Below, one piece after another: positions 11,466 to 20,033 of a stretch of DNA of 35,135 nt; positions within the stretch are counted from its first letter, which is position 1, and each line of letters opens with the position of its first letter. The notes under the pieces were generated by a model. The model was not told where the DNA came from and ran no database searches. It saw nothing but the letters and a program-made list of their open reading frames with translations. Origin of the DNA: an uncultured Bacteroidia bacterium (GTDB lineage: Bacteria > Bacteroidota > Bacteroidia > Bacteroidales > UBA932); assembly GCA_902768665.1 (NCBI GenBank), contig CACXMA010000020.1:1-35135 (forward strand), in the 5' to 3' direction. The position numbers were made by a program, and so were the translations under genes.

Positions 11466-12386
11466 ATGAAGATTCTCATCGCAACCCAGAAGCCGTTCTC
11501 CGCAGCGGCCGTGCATGATATCCATGAGCTTCTCGAGGCCTCCGGCCACGAGGTCGAGCTCCTCGAGAAGTACCCCGGCGAGGCCGAGCTCTGCGAGGCC
11601 GTCAAGGACGCCGAGGCCCTCATCATCCGTTCCGACAAGGTGACGCCCGCCGTGCTGGACGCCGCGAAGAAGCTCAAGATCGTCGTCCGTGCCGGTGCCG
11701 GCTTCGACAATGTCGACCTCGCCGCCGCGACCGCCCATGGCGTCGTCGTGGAGAACACCCCGGGACAGAACTCCAACGCCGTGGCCGAGCTCGCCATCGC
11801 CCTGATGATTTTCATGGCCCGCGGCCAGTTCGACGGAAAGACCGGTTCCGAGCTCCAGGGCAAGAAACTCGGCGTCCAGGCCTACGGCAACGTCGGCCGT
11901 CTCGTCGGCCAGAAAGCCAAGGCCCTCGGCATGGACATCTGCGCCCTCGACCCGTTCCTCACCGACGAGCAGATCATCGCCGGCGGCGCGACTCCGGTGC
12001 ACTCCATCGAAGAGCTCTACAGCCAGTCCAACTTCCTCTCGATCCACATCCCGGCCCTGCCGTCGACGATCAAGTCCATCGGCTATGACCTCATCACCAG
12101 GATGCCCACAGGCGGCGTTCTTGTCAACACCGCCCGCAAGGAAGTCATCGACGAGGAAGGCCTCATGAAGGCCCTCGAGGAGCGTCCGGACCTCCGCTAC
12201 GTCACCGACGTCATGCCCGACAACTACGCCGAGCTCCGCGAGAAATTCGGCAACCGCGTCTTCGCCACGCCGAAGAAGATGGGCGCCCAGACGGCCGAAG
12301 CCAACCTCAACGCCGGTGTCGCCGCCGGTCGCCAGATCATCGACTTCTTCGCCACGGGTTCGACCAAGTTCCAGGTGAACAAATAG
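11466..12386 (+). CDS. serA: D-3-phosphoglycerate dehydrogenase, short form without ACT domain
   Basis: NAD-dependent oxidation of 3-phosphoglycerate to 3-phosphohydroxypyruvate, the first step of serine synthesis. 306 residues comprise only the substrate and nucleotide-binding domains; the C-terminal ACT serine-sensing domain of E. coli SerA is absent, so feedback control should differ. Visible are RAGAGFDNVD (substrate arginine region), the dinucleotide loop from G136 (AYGNVG), and NTARKEVIDEEGL. The usual catalytic histidine motif TPHIG is replaced by TPKKMG (K270/K271). The same Lys-for-His change is known, as I recall, in the short Entamoeba/Bacteroidales-type enzymes. It is therefore likely functional. 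Pairs with serC in a two-gene operon. Confidence 0.94.
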   Translation: MKILIATQKPFSAAAVHDIHELLEASGHEVELLEKYPGEAELCEAVKDAEALIIRSDKVTPAVLDAAKKLKIVVRAGAGFDNVDLAAATAHGVVVENTPGQNSNAVAELAIALMIFMARGQFDGKTGSELQGKKLGVQAYGNVGRLVGQKAKALGMDICALDPFLTDEQIIAGGATPVHSIEELYSQSNFLSIHIPALPSTIKSIGYDLITRMPTGGVLVNTARKEVIDEEGLMKALEERPDLRYVTDVMPDNYAELREKFGNRVFATPKKMGAQTAEANLNAGVAAGRQIIDFFATGSTKFQVNK

Positions 12387-12412
12387 ATCTCTCGGCTTCG
12401 CTCGAGATGATA
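12386..12412. repeat. Family-2 palindrome (TTTCGAGC type), diverged copy
   Basis: TCTCGGCTTCGCTCGAGAT directly after the serA stop is a shortened, GC-shifted copy of the palindrome seen at 21398-21428 and 29671-29700. It may supply an extra hairpin before the terminator. Confidence 0.6.
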
Positions 12413-12448
12413 AAAAAATAGCGACCGCTGAGCGGCCGCTATTTTTTG
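12413..12448. terminator. Bidirectional terminator between serA and the ROK kinase gene
   Basis: A-run, then inverted repeat ATAGCGACCGCT / AGCGGCCGCTAT, then T-run. The A/T runs on both sides allow Rho-independent termination in both directions, which fits the convergent genes. Confidence 0.85.
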
Positions 12449-12460
12449 TATGTCAACACC

Positions 12461-13420
12461 TTAGAGTTCCCAGGCGAGAGACGATGCGCCGAGGATGGCG
12501 GCGTCGGATTCCTTGAGCTGGGAGTAGACGAGCTTGACCTTGCCGCGCCACAGCGGAAGGACGTTCTCGTTCATGCCGCGGGTGATCGGGTCCGTCAGGA
12601 ACTCCTTGCTGCGGGCCAGTCCGCCGAAGAGGACGATGGCTTCCGGAGCGGAGAATTCGATGAAGTCCGCGAGCTTCTCGCCGAGCATGTGGCCGGTGAA
12701 CTCGAAGAGCTTGAGGGCGACCTTGTCCCCTTCCTTGGCGGCCTCGTAGATGTCCTTGGAGGTAATCTTGTCGAGGGAGCGGAGGGTCGAGGGCTCGTCG
12801 CTCATCTCCAGCCACTCGCGGGCCGTGCGGGCCATGCCGATGGCGGAGCAGTAGGCCTCGAGGCAGCCGGTCTTGCCGCAGCCGCAGGAGCGGCCGTTGT
12901 GGCGGACGACGCAGGTGTGGCCGAGCTCGCCGGCGAAACCGTCGTGGCCGTAGACCACCTTGCCGTCGATGACGATGCCAGAGCCGACACCGGTGCCGAG
13001 GGTGATCATGATGAAGTCCTTCATGCCGCGGGCGGCGCCGTAGGTCATTTCGCCCATGGCGGCGGCGTTGGCGTCGTTGGTGAGCTTGACGGGGATCCCG
13101 CCCATCGCCTCGCTCAGCAGGCGGGCGAAATCGATCTTCTTCTGGCCGGCCCAGGTGAGGTTCGGGGCGTACTCGATCGTGCCGGTGTAGTAGTTGCCGT
13201 TCGGGGCGCCGACGCCGATGCCGCGGATGAGACCCTCGGCGTTCGCTTCGGTGATGATGCGGTTCAGCGCTTCGGCGAGCTCCGCGATGTAAGGTTCGAC
13301 GGAAGTATAGGTGTCCGTGCGGATGACGGTCTGTGCGAGGACGGTACCGCGGGCGTCGACGACGCCGCATTTGGTGGTCTGTCCACCGACGTCAATACCG
13401 ATTACTAAGTCTTGTGCCAT
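12461..13420 (-). CDS. ROK family sugar kinase (probable glucokinase)
   Basis: Cytoplasmic ATP-dependent kinase that phosphorylates an incoming hexose. The 319 residues show the ROK N-terminal phosphate loop (DVGGQTTKCG, 10-19), the catalytic Asp in TNDANAA (D116), GTGVGSG (142-148), GELGH with zinc ligand H168, and the zinc cysteine cluster C179, C181, C186 (GCGKTGCLE). There is no N-terminal HTH, so it is an enzyme and not a ROK repressor. The start lies 2 bases after the stop of the sugar permease, so uptake and phosphorylation are co-expressed. Glucose is the likeliest substrate by family; mannose, N-acetylglucosamine or others cannot be excluded. No upstream regulator is seen. Confidence 0.88.
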   Translation of the reverse strand: MAQDLVIGIDVGGQTTKCGVVDARGTVLAQTVIRTDTYTSVEPYIAELAEALNRIITEANAEGLIRGIGVGAPNGNYYTGTIEYAPNLTWAGQKKIDFARLLSEAMGGIPVKLTNDANAAAMGEMTYGAARGMKDFIMITLGTGVGSGIVIDGKVVYGHDGFAGELGHTCVVRHNGRSCGCGKTGCLEAYCSAIGMARTAREWLEMSDEPSTLRSLDKITSKDIYEAAKEGDKVALKLFEFTGHMLGEKLADFIEFSAPEAIVLFGGLARSKEFLTDPITRGMNENVLPLWRGKVKLVYSQLKESDAAILGASSLAWEL

Positions 13421-13422
13421 AA

Positions 13423-14721
13423 TTAGTTCTTTTTAACGCGGGAGCCGATGACGGCGAAGTAGAGAATGAATGCGACGGCGGCGAAGAGCACCCAGTAGGA
13501 GGCCATGTAGGAGACCTTGTCAGCGACAAAGTTCTGGACGAGCGGGACGATACCGCCACCGACGACCATGGCCATGAAGATACCGGAAGCCTTCTCCGTA
13601 GCGGCGCCGAGGCCCTCGACGGAGAGGTCGAAGATCGTGCCCCACATCACGGAGGTGCAGAGGCCGCAGAGGACGAGCATCAGGGCTGCGATCGGAACGG
13701 TGGCCATGCCGAAGCCGCTACCGTTGAATACCGGCATCGATACCCAGGAAGAGTTGCCGAGGAAGATCGCGAGCAGAAGGAAGAGCAGCGCGACGGAAGA
13801 AACCACCGTCAGCTGGGTCTTGGAGCTGACCTTGCCGGAGATCACGGAGGAGACCAGACGGCCGATGAGCATCAGGAACCAGTAGGTACCCGCGACGAAA
13901 CCGGCGATACCGGCGGCGGTCTCCTTGTCGAGGCCCGCGCCCTTGTCGGAAGCATCGGAGAGGTAGAAGTTCAGCGTACCGGGGATACCGACCTCAACAC
14001 CCACATAGAGGAAGATGGCGATGGCGCCCAGGATGAAGTGGCTGTACTTCAGCGGGCTGACAACCGGGGCGTCGGACTTGGTCTGGACGGGATCCTGGAT
14101 CGGGATGAAGCAGAGGATGACGGCGGCGACGGCAAAGACACCCATGGCCATGAACAGGAGGGTGTTGACGTCGGTGATGAGGGTCTCATGGCTGAGCTCA
14201 CCGATCATGGCGCCGACGAGCATCGGGGTCAGGGTACCCATCAGGGAGTTGAAGGAACCGCCGATCTGGATGTACTGGTTGGAGCGCTTTCCGCCGAGGA
14301 TCTTCAGCATCGGGTTGACGACGGTGTTGAGCATGCAGACGGAGAAGCCGGCGATGAAGGCACCGAGGAGATAGACGAAGAAGTTCGTGGGGATGCTGCC
14401 GATGGTCGAACCGACACCTACCTGGCCGGACAGGAACTGGACCAAAACACCCAGGAAGCCGACGACGAGGGCGGCGATGGCTGTGAACTTGTAGCCCTTC
14501 TTCTTGAGGAGGTTACCGGCCGGGATACCCATGAAGGCATAGGCCAGGAAGTTCATCATGTTACCCATCATGCCGAGGGTGTTGGATCCCTCAATACCGG
14601 GCTGCATCTTCCAGATGTTGCCGATCGGAGCCGCAAGGTTCGTCACGAAGGAGATCATACCGAACAGGAAGATCATCGTCAGGATGGCGATGAGGTTGCT
14701 GTTGTTCTTTTGTGCTGTCAT
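13423..14721 (-). CDS. MFS sugar permease (FucP/GluP type)
   Basis: 432 residues with about 12 hydrophobic helices and no signal peptide. The sequence resembles the fucose and glucose/galactose:proton symporter group of the major facilitator superfamily, with the N-terminal pattern MISFVTNLAAPI and AFMGIPAGNLLKKKGYK, and the GKRSNQYIQIGGSFNSL segment between helices. It should bring a monosaccharide across the inner membrane by proton symport. The downstream ROK kinase would trap it as a sugar phosphate. The specific sugar is not readable from sequence by eye. The N-terminal 10 residues are polar and Asn/Lys-rich. A -7 box sits about 43 bases upstream of the ATG. Confidence 0.85.
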   Translation of the reverse strand: MTAQKNNSNLIAILTMIFLFGMISFVTNLAAPIGNIWKMQPGIEGSNTLGMMGNMMNFLAYAFMGIPAGNLLKKKGYKFTAIAALVVGFLGVLVQFLSGQVGVGSTIGSIPTNFFVYLLGAFIAGFSVCMLNTVVNPMLKILGGKRSNQYIQIGGSFNSLMGTLTPMLVGAMIGELSHETLITDVNTLLFMAMGVFAVAAVILCFIPIQDPVQTKSDAPVVSPLKYSHFILGAIAIFLYVGVEVGIPGTLNFYLSDASDKGAGLDKETAAGIAGFVAGTYWFLMLIGRLVSSVISGKVSSKTQLTVVSSVALLFLLLAIFLGNSSWVSMPVFNGSGFGMATVPIAALMLVLCGLCTSVMWGTIFDLSVEGLGAATEKASGIFMAMVVGGGIVPLVQNFVADKVSYMASYWVLFAAVAFILYFAVIGSRVKKN

Positions 14722-14764
14722 AGAGATTAGTATTTAATGTGATTAATAATCAGCAATTAGTCTT

Positions 14765-14772
14765 CAAAGATA
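14765..14772 (-). promoter_or_regulatory. -7 box of the permease-kinase operon
   Basis: TATCTTTG on the minus strand, exact match to TAnnTTTG, in the 90-base gap between this operon and the export operon. No clear TTG partner upstream. Confidence 0.5.
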
Positions 14773-14811
14773 GCAAAAAGAATGGAAAGTCGGGGGAAAG
14801 AGACGGATTTT

Positions 14812-16146
14812 TTAACCGATTTTTCCCTCGCGGCGCTGTCGGAGCCGTTCGACCCCTTCCTTGCCGCCGATGATGTAGGCGTCCTTGTCGCGGTCGATGC
14901 CGAGGCGCTCGGCAATGCGGTCGCGGATGGCCTGCCTCTCGATGCGGCGCTTGATGACGCGGTTCTCGACAAAGACGGCGATGTTCGCGGTCATGTAGTA
15001 GACAACAGTCTGGATGGTGATCCAGAAGAGCTGGGGGGCGATGGTCACGATGGTGCCGCCGGCGGTGTTGAGGTTCATGAACGCCCGGCAGCCGAAGGTC
15101 GACGGGAAGAGGTAGGAGAACCAGCGCCAAAGATCCGGGAAGGCCGATTCGGGCCAGGTCACGCCGCTGAGGAACATCAGCACCGGCGACATGAACAGGA
15201 ACAGCACGAAGACGGTCTCGCGGCGGCGGATCAGGGTGCTCCAGGTGAAGCTGAAGAAGATGCAGTCCGCGACGAAGAAGAGCATCAGGATGAACACCTC
15301 CCACATGTCGGCCCGCTGCGGATACTGGAACAGCCACGGCACCAGGAAGAGCACGACGGTCCCCACGAAAGTATAGACCATCATGTACGCAGCCGCACGG
15401 CCGAGCACGACCCTTCCCATGCCGACGCCCTGGAGGCGGTCCGGCAGCGAGGCGAAGCTGCGGTTCTGCTCGCGGAGGGTGCCCGCCAGCAGCGCCGAAC
15501 CGTAGAAGAGCGTCTGCTGAATGGCCAGCATCAGCGCAGCCGCCAGGAAGAAGATCGTGTAGGAGAAGGCCGGGTTGTACGGGATGTTCTCCTCGCGGCG
15601 GACGGGTTCGATGAGCATTGCGGCATCTTCGCCGGAGAAGCCTGCGGCGGCATAATGCTCGGCCTGGATGGTCTTGAGCTCGTCGAGCATGACATAGCTC
15701 GTCCCCATCGTCAGGCACTTGTAGTAGAGGAAGCTGGACATGTCGGCATAGGTCGACACGGTCGCCTGTTCGAGGTGCGCGAGCTTCTCGGAGAAGTCGG
15801 ACGGGATATAGATGATGCCGTGGACCTTCTGCTCCTGCATGAGCTTCTCGGCCTCCAGCATGTCGATGCAGTCATAGGCGATCTCGCATTCGCGGGTCGC
15901 GTCGACCTTATTGATAAAGCGGCGGCTGTCGGAGCTGTGGCACATGTCCACGACGGCCACGGGCATGTCGTCGACCATGCCGACACCGTATACATAATTG
16001 TAGAGGACCGGATAGAGGAGACCGCCGACGAAGAAGATGATGATGGCGCCGCCGTCGGTGAAGATCATCTTCAGCTCGTTGTTGCAGATTTCCCAGGCGT
16101 GATGCAGCCAGGTCCTGACGTAGGAGTCTTTTCGGAAGAGTTTCAT
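14812..16146 (-). CDS. ABC-2 type membrane permease, second of a pair
   Basis: 444 residues. An N-terminal transmembrane helix (about 33-52, FFVGGLLYPVLYN) is followed by a large periplasmic loop (DMPVAVVDMCHSSDSRRF) and then a cluster of about five helices from residue ~195, the ABC2_membrane_3 plan. The tail is Arg/Lys/Glu-rich and cytoplasmic. It is a paralogue of the gene just upstream, sharing the MPxxVVDMxHSS motif. The pair would make a heterodimeric inner-membrane channel joined to the HlyD adaptor and TolC pore, exporting a drug, lipid or small molecule. Last gene of the four-gene operon; starts 2 bases after its neighbour. No ATPase gene accompanies it. Confidence 0.82.
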   Translation of the reverse strand: MKLFRKDSYVRTWLHHAWEICNNELKMIFTDGGAIIIFFVGGLLYPVLYNYVYGVGMVDDMPVAVVDMCHSSDSRRFINKVDATRECEIAYDCIDMLEAEKLMQEQKVHGIIYIPSDFSEKLAHLEQATVSTYADMSSFLYYKCLTMGTSYVMLDELKTIQAEHYAAAGFSGEDAAMLIEPVRREENIPYNPAFSYTIFFLAAALMLAIQQTLFYGSALLAGTLREQNRSFASLPDRLQGVGMGRVVLGRAAAYMMVYTFVGTVVLFLVPWLFQYPQRADMWEVFILMLFFVADCIFFSFTWSTLIRRRETVFVLFLFMSPVLMFLSGVTWPESAFPDLWRWFSYLFPSTFGCRAFMNLNTAGGTIVTIAPQLFWITIQTVVYYMTANIAVFVENRVIKRRIERQAIRDRIAERLGIDRDKDAYIIGGKEGVERLRQRREGKIG

Positions 16147-16148
16147 GG

Positions 16149-17321
16149 CTAATTACGCGGATAATCCAGGTACTCGTAGGCGTGGCGGAGCCTTCGGAAG
16201 CCCAGCGCCGGAAGGAAGAGGAAGAGCAGCAGATAGACGAGGTAGGGCCACCAGGCGGCGAATCCGGCCCCGTAGATGCCTTCCTGCACATAGAAGAGAT
16301 AGTAGTGCCGCAGCGGGAAGATCGCCGCCAGCGGGCGAATAAGCTCGGGCATGCCGTCGACAGGGAGCGTGAAGCCCGCCATCGTGATGCCGAGGATGCT
16401 GTAGATCGCGCCGACGCTGATCGCCAGGCGGAGGGTCGGGACCATCGAGATGATCAGCAGCGCCACCGCCGCGCTCGCCAGGACGAGGGCCGTGATGCCC
16501 ACGCACATGTTCCAGATCGAGCCCGAGAGCGGATAATGCATCCAGTGGTAGAGGAAGAAGACCAGCGACAGGCCGAGCGCCAGGAAAATGACCATGTAGG
16601 GAAGCAGTTTGCCGAACATGGCGGTTTCCATGGAGCCGCGCGCCATCTTGAGCAGGTGCTTGGAGGTGCCGTACTTGAGCTCCTGGCCGACGGCGTAGAT
16701 GATCAGCAGGATGACGATCATCTCGAGCACGCCGGGCAGCAGGACGTTGTTGAGGTAGATGCCGTAGTTGGTCGTGGTGTTGCCGATCTGGTGCTGGTCC
16801 AGCACGATGGGCTGGATGCGGCCCATGATCTCCCTTTCGTTGGTACCCTTCATCCGGAGGATCTGCCGCTCCACGGCGCCGCCCGTGAGGATGGTCATCT
16901 GCATGATGTCCTTGTAGGCCAGGGCTCCGCCGACGAAGTAGAGCGAGTTGATGTAGAACGGGAGGGTCGGCCGGTGCTGGGCCTGGACCTCGGCGTTGAA
17001 ATGCTCCGGGATGACGACGTACCCCATGATGCGGCCGCGCTGCATGTCGGACTGGGCGACGCGGTGGTCGTCGTAGTGGATGACCCGGCCGAGCTGCGTG
17101 GCGTCGAGCTGGGAGGCGAAGTTGCGGGAAGTGCTGCTGTGGTCCATGTCCACGACGCCGATGGGCATGTCGTGGGGCAGGCCGTCCCGCAGGAAGGTCG
17201 TGTAGAAAAAGGCGTTGAACGCGAGCACGACGACCGACGCCAGCAGGAAGATCGGCCGGATGCGGATGATCTTCAGCTCGCGAAGGACGACCAGTCCGAG
17301 CGTCTTGAAAAACCTTTTCAT
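16149..17321 (-). CDS. ABC-2 type membrane permease, first of a pair
   Basis: 390 residues: an N-terminal helix (about 20-42), a periplasmic domain beginning MPIGVVDMDHSSTSRNF, then helices at about 195-215, 240-262, 275-297, 303-323 and 350-375. This is the ABC2_membrane_3 / YhhJ-type arrangement. It should form the inner-membrane part of a tripartite exporter with the following paralogue. It lies 13 bases after hlyD. There is no Walker A or LSGGQ sequence in this protein or elsewhere in the operon, so energy coupling depends on an ATPase encoded elsewhere or on an unknown mechanism. Substrate unknown. Confidence 0.84.
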   Translation of the reverse strand: MKRFFKTLGLVVLRELKIIRIRPIFLLASVVVLAFNAFFYTTFLRDGLPHDMPIGVVDMDHSSTSRNFASQLDATQLGRVIHYDDHRVAQSDMQRGRIMGYVVIPEHFNAEVQAQHRPTLPFYINSLYFVGGALAYKDIMQMTILTGGAVERQILRMKGTNEREIMGRIQPIVLDQHQIGNTTTNYGIYLNNVLLPGVLEMIVILLIIYAVGQELKYGTSKHLLKMARGSMETAMFGKLLPYMVIFLALGLSLVFFLYHWMHYPLSGSIWNMCVGITALVLASAAVALLIISMVPTLRLAISVGAIYSILGITMAGFTLPVDGMPELIRPLAAIFPLRHYYLFYVQEGIYGAGFAAWWPYLVYLLLFLFLPALGFRRLRHAYEYLDYPRN

Positions 17322-17334
17322 ACCTTTTCGGTGA

Positions 17335-18327
17335 TTACTTCTTGATGAGGACGCTCATGCCGGGAAGGAGGCCTTCCACCGGCTCGTTCGGCCGGGCGCG
17401 GACCTCGAAGGTCTTGGTGTCGTATTCGCCGATTTCCTTGGTCGCCTTCCAGGTCGCATAGGACTCGCGGGCCTTGAGGTAGTAGACCGTCGCCTCTACG
17501 CTGCGGTGGTCGAGGGCGGGAATCTCCAGCGTGACGGTATCGCCGATACCGAGACTGTGGAGCTGGTCCTCGCGGATGTTGAAGGTAAACCACATATCGG
17601 CGAGATCCTGGACGGTCATGATCGGGGAACCCGTGCCGACCAGTTCGCCGACCTTCGGGAAGATGTCGGAGATGATGCCGTCCGCGGGGGCGGTCAGGTA
17701 GAGCTCCTCGAGGTAGGAATTGACGAGCTCGACGGCGGCGTTGGCGCGGTCGACGAGTGCCACGGCGGCTTCCTTGTCCTCGCTGCGGGCACCGGCGACG
17801 GCCATGTCGTACTGGCTCTTGGCGGCCTTGGTCTGGGCGCAGGCGGCGTCGTACTTCGCCTTGGTCTCGTCATACTTCTGGGCGGAGATGACCTGCTGGT
17901 CGTAGAGTTTCTGGACCCGCTCGAAGCTCTTGCGGAGGACGTCCTCCTGGACGATGGCCTGCTGCCAGAGCTCGTAGGCGCCGGTAATCTGCTCGCTGCG
18001 GGCGCCGTTCATCGCTTTCTTGCGCTGGGCGTTGGCGGCGGCCTTGGCGGCGTTGGCCTCGGCGATCTTGCTGCGGATCTCCGGCGAGTCGATCACCACG
18101 AGGGTGTCGCCCTTGTGGACATAACTTCCCTCGACGGCGCGGAACTCCTCGATACGGCCCGGGACCTTGCCGGAGACGCGGTATTCGGTCGCTTCGGCTT
18201 CTCCCTGGATGTACTTCGGTCCGTTGTCCTTCGAGACGATGTAGCCGACCACGAGGATCACGAGGATGATCACGACCAGGGCGAGGAGGCCGAGAAGGAG
18301 GTTGTAGCTGGAATTTTTGCTTTTCAT
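17335..18327 (-). CDS. HlyD/EmrA-type periplasmic adaptor (membrane fusion protein)
   Basis: 330 residues anchored by one N-terminal helix (about 10-31, LLLGLLALVVIILVILVVG). A barrel-sandwich (lipoyl-like) half follows (VSGKVPGRIEEF, GSYVHKGDTLVVIDSPE), then a long Ala/Gln/Lys-rich alpha-hairpin (about 85-195), the second lipoyl half (LTAPADGIISDIFPKVGELV) and a beta-barrel domain. The role is to bridge the two ABC-2 permeases to the outer-membrane TolC pore. It is 11 bases downstream of the tolC gene. Short length and domain order match the YhiI/EmrA class more than RND adaptors. Confidence 0.92.
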   Translation of the reverse strand: MKSKNSSYNLLLGLLALVVIILVILVVGYIVSKDNGPKYIQGEAEATEYRVSGKVPGRIEEFRAVEGSYVHKGDTLVVIDSPEIRSKIAEANAAKAAANAQRKKAMNGARSEQITGAYELWQQAIVQEDVLRKSFERVQKLYDQQVISAQKYDETKAKYDAACAQTKAAKSQYDMAVAGARSEDKEAAVALVDRANAAVELVNSYLEELYLTAPADGIISDIFPKVGELVGTGSPIMTVQDLADMWFTFNIREDQLHSLGIGDTVTLEIPALDHRSVEATVYYLKARESYATWKATKEIGEYDTKTFEVRARPNEPVEGLLPGMSVLIKK

Positions 18328-18338
18328 GGTATCACTTT

Positions 18339-19865
18339 TTATTTTTCTGCACGGTTGGAGAGGATCCCGCCCTCAGACTGCTGGAGGAGGGTGCGGGTCA
18401 CCTGGAGTTCGATGCCCGCGTCGATGTATTCGGAATGGGCTTTGAGCCAGGCTGTCTGCGCGCCGAGAAGCGTGTCGGTGTCGATCACGCCGGCTTCGTG
18501 GCCGACGGTCGCGCTGCGGAGGTTCTCCTCTGCGCTCTCAAGGCTGCTTTCGGCCATGGTGAGGCGCTCGAGGGCCTCGTTCCAGAGCTTGTAGTTGCGG
18601 GTCACCTGGAGCTGGATCATCTCCTTGGCGTCGTCGAGGCGGTCCTGATAGAGGGCGGCTTCGGCGCGGGCCTTGCGGGTCTTCTGGAGGGCTTCGAAGC
18701 CATGGAAGATCGGCACGTTGACAATCACGCCGACGGACAGCATGCCGCCGCGCCAGTTGTTTTCGAAGCTGTGGTACATGTTCGGGTTCGAGACCATGTA
18801 GCTGGCGCCGAGGAGCACCTTCGGGAGCATGTCCGCGCGGGCGACCTTGGCCTTGCGGTCATAGATCTGCGTCGCGAGGGAGAGGCTCTTCGTCTCCGGG
18901 CGGTCGGCCCATACGGCCTCCATGTCCTTTTCGGGAATGAGCTCCGGGACCGCCACCTGTTCGAGGTTCTCGTCGGCAAGGACGATTTCCGTGTCGAGCG
19001 GGAGGCCGATCTGCTTGCACAGCAGCATCTTGGCGAGGGCGAGGCCGTTGGTGGCCTTGGTGAGGGACATCTTCGCCTCGTTGGCCTTGACCTTGACCTG
19101 GAGGGCGTCGGCCTGCGTCGATACGCCTTCATTGACGGCGATGTCGACATTGTGGGCGAGCTGTTCGAGCAGCTCGTTGTAGGACTCGGCGAGCTTCTTC
19201 TTGGCGGCGATGGAGACAATCTGCCAGTAGGCCTGGTCCACGGCGACGACCGTCTCGGCGTACTTCATGTCGTAGCGCGAGGCGGCGAGCTGCTCGGCGA
19301 GGGCGGCCATCTGGTTGGAGTAGATGATCTTTCCGCCCATGAAGACCGGCTGGACAAGGGTCACGGCGCCGACATAGATGTCGCTGATGTCGAGGGTGAA
19401 GGATTCGTCGACCTGGCGGGCGATGGCGTCGATCGGGGTCTTGAGGTCCGTCTGTCCGAGCTGGCTCAGCAGGGCGATGGCATCCGCGTTGGACGCCAGG
19501 GCTGCGGCGACATCGGGATTGGACCGGAGGATGGAGCCGATGGACTGATAGATCTGGTCATAACGCGCCTGGGCGGCCGCACCGGCCCCTGCGAGTCCGT
19601 CGGAGATGTTCTCCGGGAGGAGGGAGAGGTTGCGGTTGTTGTGGAGATAGGCGCCGGTCGCGCTGATGTTGGGGAAATAGTTCGCCCGGGCGATCTTCCG
19701 GTCGTAGCCGGCCATTTCCAGTTCCGTCTCCGCCTGGTCGAGCTCGCGGTTGGCCTCGACGGCCATCGCGCGGCAGTCCTCGAGGGTCAGCAGCTGCTGG
19801 GCCGCCGCGGGGACTGGCAGGGCAAGGGAGAGAGACAGAAGTAGAAGGATCGTACCTTTTTTCAT
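18339..19865 (-). CDS. TolC-family outer membrane efflux protein
   Basis: 508 residues with a Sec signal peptide (Lys then a leucine-rich core, ending VPAAAQ near residue 23). The mature protein has the two OEP repeats: long Ala/Glu/Gln-rich helices alternating with short beta segments (for example SLTLDISDIYVGAVTLVQPVFMGG split around residue 175, and a matching VGVIVNVPIFHGFEA near 380). It forms the trimeric outer-membrane channel of this exporter. First gene of the operon, divergent from the AraC-type regulator 168 bases away, so that regulator is the likely controller. Substrate unknown. Confidence 0.92.
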   Translation of the reverse strand: MKKGTILLLLSLSLALPVPAAAQQLLTLEDCRAMAVEANRELDQAETELEMAGYDRKIARANYFPNISATGAYLHNNRNLSLLPENISDGLAGAGAAAQARYDQIYQSIGSILRSNPDVAAALASNADAIALLSQLGQTDLKTPIDAIARQVDESFTLDISDIYVGAVTLVQPVFMGGKIIYSNQMAALAEQLAASRYDMKYAETVVAVDQAYWQIVSIAAKKKLAESYNELLEQLAHNVDIAVNEGVSTQADALQVKVKANEAKMSLTKATNGLALAKMLLCKQIGLPLDTEIVLADENLEQVAVPELIPEKDMEAVWADRPETKSLSLATQIYDRKAKVARADMLPKVLLGASYMVSNPNMYHSFENNWRGGMLSVGVIVNVPIFHGFEALQKTRKARAEAALYQDRLDDAKEMIQLQVTRNYKLWNEALERLTMAESSLESAEENLRSATVGHEAGVIDTDTLLGAQTAWLKAHSEYIDAGIELQVTRTLLQQSEGGILSNRAEK

Positions 19866-19893
19866 ATAGGGATTGCTGTTTTTTTTCGCAGTG

Positions 19894-19901
19894 CAAAGGT
19901 A
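19894..19901 (-). promoter_or_regulatory. -7 box of the tolC-hlyD-permease operon
   Basis: TACCTTTG on the minus strand fits TAnnTTTG and lies 28 bases upstream of the tolC ATG. A TTTG is present only 14 bases further up, shorter than the usual spacing; a weak promoter needing an activator would fit the adjacent AraC gene. Confidence 0.5.
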
Positions 19902-19978
19902 CTACAATTTTGGGGCAAATTCTTCCCCTTCTTGCTAATGAATCGGCCCCGGTTTTTGTCAAAAGGTCGAAAAAGGGC

Positions 19979-20008
19979 TTGTTTCTATCAAGAATTGCTG
20001 TATCTTTG
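19979..20008 (+). promoter_or_regulatory. Promoter of the AraC-type regulator gene
   Basis: TTG at 19979-19981, 19-base spacer, TATCTTTG at 20001-20008: a full Bacteroidetes-type promoter. It also decides the start codon: the in-frame codon at 19932 lies upstream of it, so translation should begin at the ATG at 20034. Confidence 0.75.
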
Positions 20009-20033
20009 TCCTGCGATAGTTGCTTATAATAAT

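Noticed and set aside
12461-13420. ROK transcriptional repressor instead of a kinase
   Set aside because: No N-terminal helix-turn-helix; the protein begins directly with the phosphate-binding loop.
19932-20033. Upstream extension of the AraC-type gene
   Set aside because: A complete promoter (19979-20008) lies within it, and the added residues have no family similarity.
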